A stretch of DNA of 64,000 nt from positions 198,376,258-198,440,257 of the forward strand of contig NC_134568.1 of NCBI RefSeq assembly GCF_050947875.1, written 5' to 3'. The notes beneath the pieces were generated by a model that worked only from the letters and a program-made list of their open reading frames with translations, was not told where the DNA came from and ran no database searches. Both the position numbers and the translations under genes were made by a program. The number at the start of each line of letters is the position of its first letter. Within the stretch, counting starts at the first letter, position 1. This DNA comes from Dermacentor variabilis (lineage: Eukaryota > Arthropoda > Arachnida > Ixodida > Ixodidae). Positions 1 through 11,170 of this stretch are shown in pieces.

Positions 1-288
1 CGAGTTGGGCCTCCGCCGTCCCCGCATCGCTGGACAGCGCGGGCCTCGAGCTTTTGCCGAACCCGAGAAGGTCGATGGCGTAGACGCGCCGGCGACGGGA
101 CAACGCCTCCAAATTGAGCACCCAGAGCGCCGCGCCGCACAGGTAGCCGTGCACGAGCACTAGCGGAAGCGCCCCGTCGGCTTCCTCGTCCGGCTCCAGC
201 TGGATCGTCCACACGCGGCTGCTACGCGGCGGGCTGTCGCTGATGCGCCCCACGTCCACGTAGTATCCGCTGTATTCTTTCCCCATCG
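1..288 (-). CDS. ABHD4/ABHD5-like alpha/beta-hydrolase, internal exon, runs off the window edge
   Basis: Minus-strand exon reading MGKEYSGYYVDVG, then RVWTIQL, then LVLVHGYLCGAALWVLNLEAL, then RRVYAIDLLGFGKSSRP. The HG oxyanion-region motif followed by LW.LNLEAL and DLLGFG.SSRP is the signature of the ABHD4/ABHD5 (CGI-58) branch of the alpha/beta-hydrolase family. Family members act on lysophospholipids or, for ABHD5, as lipid-droplet co-activators of triglyceride lipase. The part that would carry the nucleophile lies beyond position 1, so enzyme versus co-activator cannot be decided here. The upstream edge is set by a pyrimidine-rich acceptor ending in AG at 289-290. The ATG at 284-286 is probably an internal methionine, because the split Ser codon joins in phase to the exon at 1706-1857. 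Base composition is GC-rich, unlike the AT-rich flank. Confidence 0.9.
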
Positions 289-1705
289 CTGCGAGAGAAG
301 CGTCACGTGTGAGCCCGACGCAGCCAGCTCAAGCGGTTAAGGGACTCTTACTGAAGATGATGAGGTCATACGCCTAGATTGGTATTTCTCGAACAGCAAG
401 TGCCCCCGCGTTCTCCAAGAGCGCAGTTTTGGCATAAAACTCAAAAGTGAAAGACCGGCGCTGATGCCCCGTCTAGTTTCTTAAACACCACTATGAGTTC
501 ACAGTTCGGAACTGACTGGTCAGTGATAATTAATCATTATTGAACAAGTTAGCCTGCGACAAAATAACGGAAAATTCAATATGACAACTCTGAAAAGTTA
601 ATCAGTAAAACGAAGGAGCGAAATAAGAAAAATACTGCGTCGCCTATCATCTCAAACGGTGACGTCATGGGTGCCTAGATATTCAGACGAGGAAGCTCAG
701 TCATCACTTGAGTTTTTTCGACGACAAGAGTAATCTTTTCTAGCGACACTCATAAAAATATAAAAACTTAATCTAGCAGGCTAGCATGTATAAAAAGTGT
801 ATTTTCAGCACTGATTCGCGACGGCAAAGCTTGTTTATTCAAGCATCTTTTTTTTCTGCTTTTAACAAAGGAGCAACGCCTAAAATATATAGAACGTTAT
901 CAGGTGAGTCGGTGCTGACTCAGTTGTGCACGACATAATTTTTTTTCAGTTTGAGGCACTTGGTTTCCTAATGCACAAGTTCTTGGGAACAACAAAACAG
1001 CGGTAGACAATAAGTGCAACGCAACACAATGTATACCCACGCCATGTTCAATGAATGACCAGAGCGTGACATATCATCGGGTTAAAATGCGCAACACAGC
1101 ACACATCAGGCATGTCGCGTTCATTAAATGAATGGAGCATGACATCGCAACAAGGCAACAAAATAGAACGGAGAGCAGAATGGGATGGGAAAAAAAACTA
1201 GCACCAACCAGAAGATAATTTATTGCCAGATCCAATGACAATCAAAATGGTGATGCTGCGACTGCCGGCGACTAATCTGCCGGTGACAGCTTGCCGGCTA
1301 CTGACACGTTTGAACTTCACCGTGTACATAAAGAGTCAGGCTAAATAGCGTACTGTTCATCCCGCCTAAGCAGCATGTACGTACATCAGTCGAGCCACAT
1401 TCTGCATAACCAGGCCTCCTAAACAACGCCAAATAATCACGTTTAAGCGATAATTGTGCACTTTGTCAATTACTCATTCCAACAACACACATTGCAACAC
1501 GCGAAGGCCGCATGACGCAAGCAGCCTGCGCGCTGTCCCCGTGCGCGCCTTCCACGTGTTGAAGTGGGCGCACGAGCACTGCTCAAAAACACACTGCTCA
1601 TTCATTGCTGCGCAAGATGGGCTGTGCATTTGAGACATCCTAATAATTACCTAATCATTATAAAACGCATTCTCGAAGTGATCTACCGTGGAAGCGAATA
1701 CTCAC
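289..1705 (-). other. Intron of the ABHD4/5-like gene
   Basis: This is a 1417-bp intron on the minus strand. The donor is GTGAGT (rc of 1700-1705) and the acceptor is CTTCTCTCGCAG (rc of 289-300). It is AT-rich with no recognisable repeat family or ORF. The short ORFs at its right edge overlap the neighbouring exon in other frames. Confidence 0.8.
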
Positions 1706-1857
1706 AGCCAAGGACTCGCCGTTCGGCATCGTCCAGACTCTGCCTCGACGACGGGCACCAGCAAAAGAAGGAGCGCAGGCGCAGCGTGAGCACAGTGAGG
1801 AAATAACTGAGGATGCGCCGCACCATATCTAGCAGGGTCTTCTTGTAGTAGCGCAAC
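1706..1857 (-). CDS. ABHD4/ABHD5-like gene, upstream exon
   Basis: Minus-strand exon of 152 nt (1 + 50 codons + 1), bounded by a TTGTTGTTGCAG acceptor and a GTGAGT donor. It reads LRYYKKTLLDMVRRIL, then FFCWCPSSRQSLDDAERRVLG. The W-C-P-[TS]-S...L..AE..[ML]L pattern is the conserved N-terminal segment of ABHD4/5 proteins, directly ahead of the strand that opens the hydrolase fold. Splicing to 1-288 creates a Ser codon across the junction and keeps the frame, which is strong support for both exons. The true start codon and 5' UTR are not identified. An ATG exists inside the exon, but the preceding acceptor argues that more exons lie upstream at higher coordinates. The acceptor tract is a GTT/CAA microsatellite. 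Confidence 0.85.
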
Positions 1858-2617
1858 CTGCAACAACAACAACAACAAAAATGGGGGGGGGGGGGCGGAC
1901 TCAATTCCCTGAACGAGCAGGCCGACCAACCGGTCGACCTTGACAAACCGGGTTCTGGGAAGATAAAGCGGAGTTCCCCATTTGCTGAAGAAAGAAGGGG
2001 AGCTCCCCTACCGCGGAAATCCCCCATGGTTTTCACTTCCCTTTCCACGTCGAGGAACGCGGTGCAGGAGAAAAGCCTTGTCCGCGCTTCCTCATACAAC
2101 GCATTGCAGAAAGATATGCCTTCCTTCTGTACTTGCTACCGCAGCCGACGTTGGTCTTCGGGCGGACTTAGCCTTCACAGAACTGACGGGGCTAAGTACG
2201 GCTCCGCGTTTCCCGGCTCATTCCGAGGCATGTAAAAAAGAGCACAAAGCGAACAGCAGAATAGTAACCCCCTTTGCGATCGCAGAACGAGTCACACAAC
2301 GCTGACGTGTCGCCAATAGCTGTTCGACTGGCTCAGCCGAAGTGTACAACGCCAAGGGGGTTTTATGTTTTTGCTTTCTTTCGTTGGTTGCCTTGTGCGG
2401 AAGCAGTCCCCACTTTCGTTCTCATTTAGACAAGGCTCATTGTAAGTACTGCACCTGCACTGAAGCGATGTCCGGAAACAATAGCGTGCCGCCATATGAG
2501 TGAGTCATACCCCAGAGTGAAAAAGCTTCACGTGGCTTATGAGAAGAGGCTTGCTTAGAAGCCGTTCATTTACCAGTAAGATGAGCACGTAGGCTACCAC
2601 CTCTATCGCAACATAAA
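1858..2617. other. Flank upstream of the ABHD exon, no gene seen
   Basis: Contains the CAA/GTT repeat (about 1861-1878) that forms the acceptor tract and a poly-G run near 1883-1895. Several short ORFs are present on both strands. None shows a domain or repeat I recognise. Confidence 0.5.

Positions 2618-2706
<89 letters not shown>
2618..2706. repeat. (TA)n microsatellite
   Basis: About 85 bp of near-perfect TA dinucleotide. The minus-strand ORF across it (a run of Ile-Tyr) is an artefact of the repeat. Confidence 0.97.
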
Positions 2707-2709
<3 letters not shown>

Positions 2710-4122
2710 TGAGTAAAGCGAATCAGTGAAATATAGTAGTGAGGTTGCTCGCTATATATACACGCCCATCCAGCCAGCCCCGGGCGCGCACATTGTTCTC
2801 CATGTGGCTCCGACGCCGCTGCTGGCGTTGTTTTTGGGTACAAAGCCCAATACTCTCCAACAGTACTGCACATGTGTTTCCGTTTGCTGATCTGTCACTA
2901 AACAACCACTATCTAATAACTAACAATGGAGCAAAACACAGCTTTCATCAACAGTTGCACCACGAAGCGCAACCACCTGGTTGAGTCAGTCGCAAAGACA
3001 GGAAACTACAAAGCTTCGTTACTCGATATATTTTTGAACCATACGTCACATTTTAGTAAGTACAGCTCATATTCACAAAATTGATCTTACGTAAGAACGT
3101 TTCTTAATTGACCACTGTTCAGGCGCCCAACATTCGTGATAGCGAAGGGTGTCGTAGCGAGACGATCGCCATGGCGATGACTTACTGCGCACGACACTTC
3201 CGAAATATAGACTTCGTAAAATTCACGCTAGCAACAAATTAGCCCGCCCTGGGGCTTCTTATGAACTAAGTCCTTGCAATAATAGGATAATAGGCAACGG
3301 TAATAGGTTTTAGTGGAATTTTTCTCGCATCTCCCAGAATGACGCGGTCGAGGTGCTGTCAACCATTTGGCTGAAACCGCTGCAGGCGCTTTTCACCTCG
3401 TTAATTTGGAGGTGAAAGCTCTACTTCAGACAGTAGTGCACACATCTCGATGGGAGGTGAATGCAAAAACGCTAGTGTACCGAGGTTTCGGTACGTGGCA
3501 GAGAACCACAGGTGGCTAATATTAATCTGAAACCTTCCACAACGGTATCTCTCATGACCCTTAGGTGGCTTTGGGACCTTTAGCCCCCGAATCAAATCCA
3601 AAAGCGCTCAAAATGTAAGACGCGGCTACGGTCGTGAATCATGCGCATAAAATTGTTTTTGTTAATGCTTAATTAAACCATCTCTGACGTTCACATGCCC
3701 GCGTGGTGCACGCAAACTTGCATAGCTGTATCACTGCTGCTAGGCAAATTAGTGAACAACATGAGCTAAGCACCTGTAGCTTGGCGTTGCCATGTTGTTC
3801 ATTCGGGCGCAGTATCTACAGAAGCAAGTATTAGCAGCTGCCTTTTCACCGTACTCTCCTTCTCTTCTTGATAAGCAGTGGGAACCAGCCTGTGCTGGTC
3901 CCAGTCCTATGAACCGTCAGTCTGATTATAAAACCTAAAACGCGTGCTGTCGTTTTGTTGTTTTTTTCTCCTTATATTCCTTCGTAAAGAACGCCCGAAA
4001 ACACTCTCAGTCTCGGACCTCTCTCTCCCTCGCTCCCCCTCGAAAAAAGAAGCAGGAAATGTTCAGTCAGCGTTGTCTGCAGTTTTCTTTGGAGCTGGTT
4101 TTGCGCAAAACAAATGTTCTCC
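2707..4122. other. No gene or repeat family recognised
   Basis: Mixed-composition sequence with only short unsupported ORFs. No splice-flanked coding exon, TIR or LINE motif stands out. Confidence 0.4.
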
Positions 4123-4396
4123 GCGGCCTCCACAAGAGCCGGAACACATTTTTACGGTGGACACTTTTACGGAGGAGGAAATGAAGGCGTTCTGACAAGC
4201 TGCGCAAAACAAATGTTCTCCGGGCCTAGCGCGTATCTCCTCTACTGAAAGATGTCCCTCACTACGCCTCCATTGTCAACAGCTCCTTTCTCCAAGCCTA
4301 CAATGCCCAAATCGAGGATCCAGCTTGTCAGAACGCCTTCATTTCCTCCTCTAAGTGTCCACCGTAAAAATGTGTTCCGGCTCTTGTGGAGGCCGC
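4123..4396. repeat. Small foldback: 76-80 bp inverted repeat with 118-bp loop
   Basis: The left arm 4123-4202 and right arm 4321-4396 are near-perfect reverse complements. They differ mainly by a 4-nt length difference (ACTTTTACGGAGG versus ACTTAGAGG). The octadecamer GCGCAAAACAAATGTTCT occurs just before the left arm (about 4102) and again just after it (about 4202). That suggests duplication and inversion of one segment. No coding capacity is seen. Confidence 0.85.
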
Positions 4397-5595
4397 ACAG
4401 ATAAATATGGGTGAAGTGAATGGAGGGTTAAAGGGCTTCTCACCAGGTCTGCCCCCCCCCCCCCCATTTCGAGCATACATTTCGCGATAAAGATCATGTC
4501 TGCAAAGTATTACATCGCTACGCGCCGCGGAAAGATCTGCAAATTCAAATTGAATGCCGTTTACCTTCTCGCGGCCGCCGCGCTCTAAGCCGGCGGATGA
4601 CGTACACGAGCTAGTGCGCCTACGTACACGTGTTCGCACTGTGACGTGGCTCGTGGTGACACGTGACTTCGAGAATTATTCAAGGCAACATCTGTTATTT
4701 GTGTAATATGTTGCTTGAACAGACGAATTAAAGCTTAGAGAAATAATAAAACACACAAATCGAATGTCTGCATGTTTTTTTGTTTTGCTTCGCACCGCAG
4801 CAAGAGAGATGTACTTCCGTTTCGTCTGCTTGTTGCCACGTCGTGCAGTCCCGCGCGCATACACCGAAACTATGTCATGTTCGACTGTGTTCCAGCTCGG
4901 GATCATGCTCTGTGATCCGCCTGTGTTTGCCTCAGTATTCGTGAAGCACTGACTTATACCGCTAGTCAGGTTTCCTGACAAGTGGCTTAATTGCGGTAAT
5001 AGCGGTAAATTGTGCGTTGCGCGACACGAGACAATCAACACAGCTAGCGCGCGACGCCGTCAGCTGAAGTAAAATATGGTCCCTAGAATGTAGCAAAAAA
5101 GCGAAGAGATAAAAAGAAATGAAGGCGGGGCCTGTCACGTATGCGTCACTCAATCCTCGAAGTCCGGTATGGGAGAACGCAGGGAAGGAATTTCTCTTGC
5201 GGAAGCTAGAAGGGACAAGCGGAGAGAGTGTCTCACTTGGCAGTGGAGCTTGCCTGCTGAAATCTCGGGTTCGCGGCACCGAAATATTTCTATCTCGGCT
5301 ATTAATGAGCCGATTTGAAAAGTTTTTGTGGTGGAACGCTCCTTAGCGGACACGAAACAATTACCAGCGTATAACCAAAATTTGCTATGGAGGACGGGAA
5401 AGACGTTTGTTCAGGCGACTAGTCAGGAAATGGCCACTAGTAGGGACGAATCAGCTACAACAGTGGTTTCTACATGTTAGTTGAAGAAATGAATGACGAA
5501 ACTTTTCTGCGAAGGTATCCACAAGATGCAGCGACCTTTGAGAAGGCTGACGAAGACTACTTAGAGCGATTATATGAGTCATTCCACGGCAACTG
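4397..5595. other. No gene or repeat family recognised
   Basis: Contains a poly-C tract near 4452-4463 and several unrelated short ORFs on both strands. Nothing recognisable is seen. Confidence 0.4.
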
Positions 5596-7134
5596 TTCCA
5601 ACCGTGGCGCTTGAGAAAAATCATTTCTTTCAAATAATTACGAAAAAAAATTACAGGTATATAAGCATTACTTGAACACTATTTCCCCAAAATATCTTGA
5701 ACGTAAAAAAAAATTTTTCTCCACGTGAGCGCCATGTGAATTTCACACAATTATGGAAAACCAGGTGCAAAAAAGAAATTCGCAAAACATCGACCGTGTT
5801 GCGCATTATTTCAAAATTTGGGGTTTTGCGTTGACTGAACAATGTTCTGTCATTATGAAGCAGTTTCACAAAATAACTTCGTGTTTTTTATTCCTTAGCA
5901 CTGAGGTGAAAATGCGCAAATTCTGGAGTTCTTGCGAAATTTTTCACGAAAAAACGTCAGGGGAGGAAACCTGGAATTACTTTTATAGAACTGTCACTAA
6001 AGCTTACTATCTTCTAAAATTTTATTTTTGCCGATGTGATTCTCACGGGCTCCAAAATAAAAGCCCGAATTTGACAAAAACACTATTTTGGCCTATGCTT
6101 AGACGTTAGTAACACACTAAGGTGATCCATAATAAAATAAGCAGAAAAAGGCATTTCATTAAGAAGAATAACACCTTTCACCACAGAAATATTAATCAAA
6201 ATAATTTACGTTTTCATTGAGAAAAAAATTTGAATTTGAGTCCCACCATTGCATTACTTTGGCTCGTGCTTCCACTTCACCTGACAGCATGTTGGCGGGA
6301 AATACAAACCAGGGTGGTGCACATGGTGGTCTGTGTGGTTAGGAATTAAATCATATATCACCAGGAGTTCATAAGAATCTGAATCTTGAAGCTACGCTTA
6401 CTTAAGGCAGATCGACCTCGCGCGCTTCCTTGCTACTGGAAGTATAGACCCTTTCACTGTTTACAAACATAGGCCCTGTACGGCTTGCGTGTTTTGATCA
6501 TTGACGTAGCCCGCTAAATTTAGCGAGTAAAAAAGGCACTGGCTGCGATATCGAGTAGAAGGAGTGCGTTAATATATAAGCCCGCAGATTTTCAACACTT
6601 TTCCTCTATACATGACAATTCTACAAGTGAATGTTGCCGTATACGTTATACGAATTTCTTTGTATTAGTTTTGAGGCACCGGTAATGCGCATCTTTTTTA
6701 TATAAAAGCTGAACTATAGGCTTTCAGCAGAGTAAAACAACTTAAAAGCGCACTTCTGGCGCAGCAGGCTGATAAGGGCCGTGACCGGAAGTTTCTTTGG
6801 GCCGCATTCTCGCTGCTGTTATCGCGCGATTGAAACCGCCTATACATATGCGGCCGCCCACGCGTGAAGTGTTTAGAGAGGACCACAAATCATGAGCGTG
6901 AACTGGAAGCACCACTTGAACGAAACACGTTCAGTAACCCTGAAAGCAGTGAACACAGACCGATTATTTGGTGAATGTTTTTGATACGGAGCTTTCTTGA
7001 GCGTATTTCACTAGTTCTGTGATGTCTATACTATTTTTCCTGCTACTTCGGGCCAGATATAGACAGTAGCCGGCAAGGTTTTTATTGGAACACGAACCAC
7101 GGGGCCTTTGTGATGTCACGCCTCAGGAAACCAC

Positions 7135-7170
7135 TTTCTCAGACTACGTTTATAAATGTAGTCTGAGAAA
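7135..7170. repeat. Perfect 13-bp hairpin in the spacer of the large foldback
   Basis: TTTCTCAGACTAC (7135-7147) is followed by a 10-nt loop and its exact reverse complement (7158-7170). Confidence 0.9.
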
Positions 7171-7671
7171 ATTAAAGCGATTTGTGGCCCGCTCTAACAC
7201 TTAACGAGCAGGCGCCCGCATATGTGTACTTCCAATAGCATGGAAGTACGCAACGTCGATCTACCTTAAGTAAGCATACCTTCAAGATTCAAATTTTTAC
7301 GAACTTCTGGTGATAGCGGCTTTTATTCCTCACCACACAGACCACCATGTGCACCACCCTGCTTTGCATTTCCCGCCAACATGTTATCAGGTGAAGTGGA
7401 AGCATGAACCAAAGTAATGCAATGGTGGGACTCAAATTCAAACATGTTTTTCTCAATGAAAACGCAAATTACATTTAATAAAATTTGCGTGGTGAAATGT
7501 GTTATTCCTCTCAATAATATCCGATCTCCTGCTTATTTTTTTATGGACCAGCTTAGTGTGTTACTAAAGTCTGAACATAGGCCAAAATAACGTTTTTGCC
7601 AAATTAAGGCTTTTATTTTGGAGCCTGTGAGCATCACATAGGCGAAAATAAAATTTTAAAAGATAGAAGAC

Positions 7672-8341
7672 CGGCGGCAGCAGCATACGTATCAAGTGGT
7701 TCCCGGCGCACGCCGGCGAGTGTGCGTCCTCACCGAACCACAACGAGACGGCCCATTCGGCGGCGCGAGTTCTTATCTTTCCGCGCGCCCGAGAGTGACC
7801 GTTCCGTGTAGGGGTTCGAAACGAAGGACCGAGGGACCAGTTATGGCGAAGTACCAAGTGTTACCACTTAGCTCGATGAACAATGCCGCCTCCCCCCCCC
7901 CCACCCCGCCGGCACTTAGTCGGGAGGAAGCCGTCGTCGTAAGGCAGATACAGACCGGGTCACTCCTCGCCCCGGCAGGGCTACGCGTGCTTCACCCAGG
8001 ACTCTAACCGAGTAGTGTGTGAGGTGTTTGTGCAGTGGGCCCGGCGGACCAATGGCACATCATGTGGGACTGTGCCAGGTTCCAGACCGAAGCTACCTCC
8101 AGGACATACCCGCCCGAACTTCAAAGTGCAGTGAAGTCTACAGACAAGGATACTCAACTATGGACCGTCCAGTATAGGCCCGGGGTGCGCTCGAATAGCA
8201 CAAGCCTCACGACCCACCACAAACGGGTCGAACTGGGGTAGTGCAGAGTAAGGCATAACCCCGGGTCGACGCTTGACCAATGTCCCGACATGTTAAACCG
8301 TTGGTTGCTGGCATTTTAATAAAGTTATTCCTATCCTATCC
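7672..8341 (+). mobile_element. 5'-truncated I-like LINE 3' end with 8-bp target-site duplication
   Basis: The insert is flanked by TAGAAGAC (7664-7671 and 8342-8349). It begins within the last part of an RNase H domain (WFPAHAG....PNHNETAHSAAR). It continues with the C-terminal segment of I-type pol (PPALSREEAVVVRQIQTGSL) and a degenerate zinc-binding tail (QWHIMWDCARF), with frameshifts and stops. It ends with AATAAAGTTATTCC plus a TATCC-type tail. The 3' end resembles that of the larger LINE at 21-26.6 kb (AATAAAGTTATTCATACC), so the two are probably related. It sits inside the right arm of the foldback and so is younger than it. Confidence 0.8.
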
Positions 8342-8899
8342 TAGAAGACAGTAAGCTTTAGTGACAGTTCTATAAAAGTAATACCAGGTTTCCTCCCCTG
8401 ACCTTTTCTCGTGAAAAATTCGGCAAGAACGCTAGAATTTGCTCATTTTCACCTCGGTGCTAAGGAGCGAAAACCATGAAGTTATTCTGTGAAACTGTTT
8501 TATAATGAAACATCAATGTTCAGACAATGTAAAACCCCAAATTTTGAAACAATGCGCAAAACGGTCGATCTTTGGGAATTTCTTTCTTGCCCCTGGTTTT
8601 CCATCATTTCATTAAATTCAAATGGCGCTCACGTGGCCAAAGTTTTTTTCCGTTCAAGATATTTTGCGGAAAGACTGTTCAAGTCACGCTTATATACGTA
8701 TAATTTTCTCGTAATTATTTGAGAGAAATGATTTTTTCTCGAGCGCCGCGTGGAAGGACCCACGTCTGAGTATGAACGAAAAGTTGACCGTCACTTTAGC
8801 ATACGCTAAAGAGGATGAAAGTAAATTCAGCCTGCCCGGTCACGAGATATTCATGCATTACTGGACACTTTCATTCTAATGCGTAGTAACTTCCTATCC

Positions 8900-9235
8900 A
8901 CCAAAGGTCGTGGGCCTTAACTCTAGCTCAATTACATTTACCTTAATTAACTTCGCCCTAATTGACATCAAAGGTCGTGAGTTCCAGCGTATTAATTAAC
9001 GCTATGTTAAATAGTCATGCATTAATTAACTTCGCCTTAATTAACACCAAAGGTCCTGTGTTCGACTTTCCACCTTGACGATGGCAATCGGAATCCAACT
9101 TGGAGATATCGCCGGTTCACCCATATCTCCAAAGGTGTTCGACTCCCACCAAAGGTCGAGGGTACGAGCGCGTTAATTAACGTCATCTTAATTATCAGTG
9201 CCTTAATTAACTATACCTTTATTGACTGTCCCTTA
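8900..9235. repeat. CCTTAATTAA-rich satellite-like repeat, first block
   Basis: Repeated short modules CCTTAATTAA, CACCAAAGGTCG and GTTCGACTCC alternate at irregular spacing. The block resumes at 10046 after an inserted element. The modules GGAATCCAA and AGATATCGCC occur once in each block, indicating two copies of a roughly 320-bp unit or one unit split and extended. Confidence 0.7.
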
Positions 9236-10045
9236 AAGGGACACTAAAGGCAAATACTAAGTCGACGTGCACTGTTTAAATACCATTCCAAAAACTTCGC
9301 AATGCTTGTTTCGTACCACGACTTAGTTTACGAGAAAATTGCATCTGAAGGGTCCGGATACCCTTTCCTAAATTAAAATCTCCCGCCACCGAACCGGGGC
9401 AGTGGTGACGTTGCATACGCCATCCCCACACTCTGCTGCCGTCGGTGAGTAAAACGGCGCCCGACAGACGGCGGTACCGAGCCAAGACAGATAAAGAGAG
9501 AGCGGTGGATTCGCCACTGAGCTGCTTTTTGGCAAAGTGGCATAGACCGTTCGGGCATCCCGCAACATCACGCGGAAGTTGAATTGTCTACTATTTGCAG
9601 TTTGTGCTAGTTTCGCGAACCAGCAAAACTAGCGCAGCACTATGCGATAATGAAACTACTGAAACGCGAAAGCATTGGCGGCGCAGAGTCGAGATAAACG
9701 AAACCTTTCGACCACCCGCGTCGTTGTCAAGGGTAATTCAATGAGTTATTTTTTCTAAATATGAAATAGAACGGGACAAGTAGCATTTTATTTCGTCTGA
9801 TTATACAACGTAATGATGATTTCTTGCAAAGAATGGTTGAGTACAAGTGACAGAATTTAACTGAGGTGTGCTTTCGTCATCGGAAAAGTACTTAAATGTG
9901 CCATGGGAGTCTGTTATCATGTCCTGCATTCACCTCAATTTCTCAATTATTAAGGCTCTCTTGGCGATAATATTGACGCCTTAGAGATTCTCGAGCACTA
10001 ATCTATCGCTTTAGTATGACCTAATATTTGCCTTTAGTGTCCCTT
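9236..10045. mobile_element. 810-bp short-TIR (MITE-like) element
   Basis: The left end AAGGGACACTAAAGGCAAAT is matched by the inverse at the right end (ATTTGCCTTTAGTGTCCCTT). The two termini stay similar for about 30 bp. No transposase ORF is present. It interrupts the AATTAA-rich satellite. I cannot define a clean target-site duplication because the host repeat is itself TTAA-rich, so the superfamily is undetermined. Confidence 0.75.
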
Positions 10046-10400
10046 CAATTAACATCGCCTTAATTAAAACCCAAGGTCGTGGGTTAGACTCCCACCAAAG
10101 CCCGTGGAGTCGAGTGCCTTAATTAAGACTATCTTAATTAGCCACGCCTTAATTACCTTCGCTTTAATTAACACCAAAGGTAGCGGGTTCGACTCACGTC
10201 CTTCACGATGTCAAAAGGAATCCAATTAGAGATATCGCCAGTTCGCCCATACCTCCAAGTGGGTTCGACTCCCAGCAAAGGTCGAGGGTACGAGTGCCTT
10301 AAATAATGCTACCTTAATTACCTGCGATTTAATGAGCGATGTCTTAATTAGCTGTATCTTAATTCACTTTGCCGTAATTAACACCACAGGCTGAGGGTTC
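10046..10400. repeat. CCTTAATTAA-rich satellite-like repeat, second block
   Basis: Continuation of the repeat at 8900-9235, with the same CCTTAATTA, CACCAAAGGT and GGGTTCGACTC modules. Confidence 0.7.
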
Positions 10401-11170
10401 TACCTCCAATTTTGTTGCCATTGAATTTCGGTGCCACAACGCCCGACGACGTAACTCCGGACGGTCCAATTTTCGTCCCGAGCGCCGTCTAAAGCTTTCG
10501 CCTTCATAATTGATTCGCCGCAAGACAATGAGAACTTCAATTTCTCAACAATACCATAAATGCTGCAGTCGCCTAAACACTTTCAATGAGAGAGAGGTAA
10601 TTGATTACTCGGATACAATGAAGCTCTCGTGGCAGGTTCGCCTTCCTCTGAGGCTCATGCACGCATGGAGTAAGGAAAAAGACTAGGAGGAGGCATCACG
10701 TGACAATTTTAAAGCCCGGTATATATATATATAATGGAGATGCTCACATAAAGTAGCCTCTCTCCTCATCACATAATAAGCAAGCGTAAGTTCCTAGCCA
10801 CCAAGCGCGCAGAGAATCATGGGGAAAGTAACGCGCAGTGCGGACACGGTGAAAACGATGATGACCAGGGCGTTAGCAAAAGCTACCACGAAACCAACAA
10901 TGCCTTGTGAGGACCGGCAATTATGGCGGGTATATTTAGTAAGAGTCATCACGTAGGTGGTCCCCAAAGGAGGGGTGACGTCAGAGGAAGTTGGCTTGCC
11001 GAGGCTAGCAGCCTGACCGTCATTCTCTCTCCGAGTCTTTTTTCGCTTCCTTAATACATGCAAGCCCACCGCATCTACTCACTTCACTCGTAAGCATTTT
11101 GTACACCTATGGATGCTGATGATGAGTTCAACAAGTTATTAGTGTGATTTTAGTATAAATATTAGGGGGC
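10401..11170. other. No gene recognised
   Basis: Contains a short TA run near 10720-10733 and a minus-strand 91-codon ORF (10794-11069) without recognisable motifs. Confidence 0.4.

Larger units (their letters stand above)
5596..8755. mobile_element. Large foldback-type element with ~850-bp inverted arms
   Basis: The left arm 5596-6445 and right arm 7226-8755 align as reverse complements with moderate divergence. After removing a 670-bp LINE insertion (7672-8341) and its duplicated target, the right arm is about 850 bp, equal to the left. Matching landmarks include the outer GGCGCT[TC]GAGAAAAA, the internal GAAATTTTTCACG, and the inner TTACTTAAGG.AGATCGAC. The 780-bp spacer (6446-7225) has only short ORFs and no transposase that I can see, so the element is probably non-autonomous. 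ORFs in the arms are AT-rich and unlikely to be genes. No clear flanking duplication was found. Confidence 0.8.

Noticed and set aside
2505..2873. 122-codon ORF with an Ile-Tyr run
   Set aside because: Produced by the TA microsatellite.
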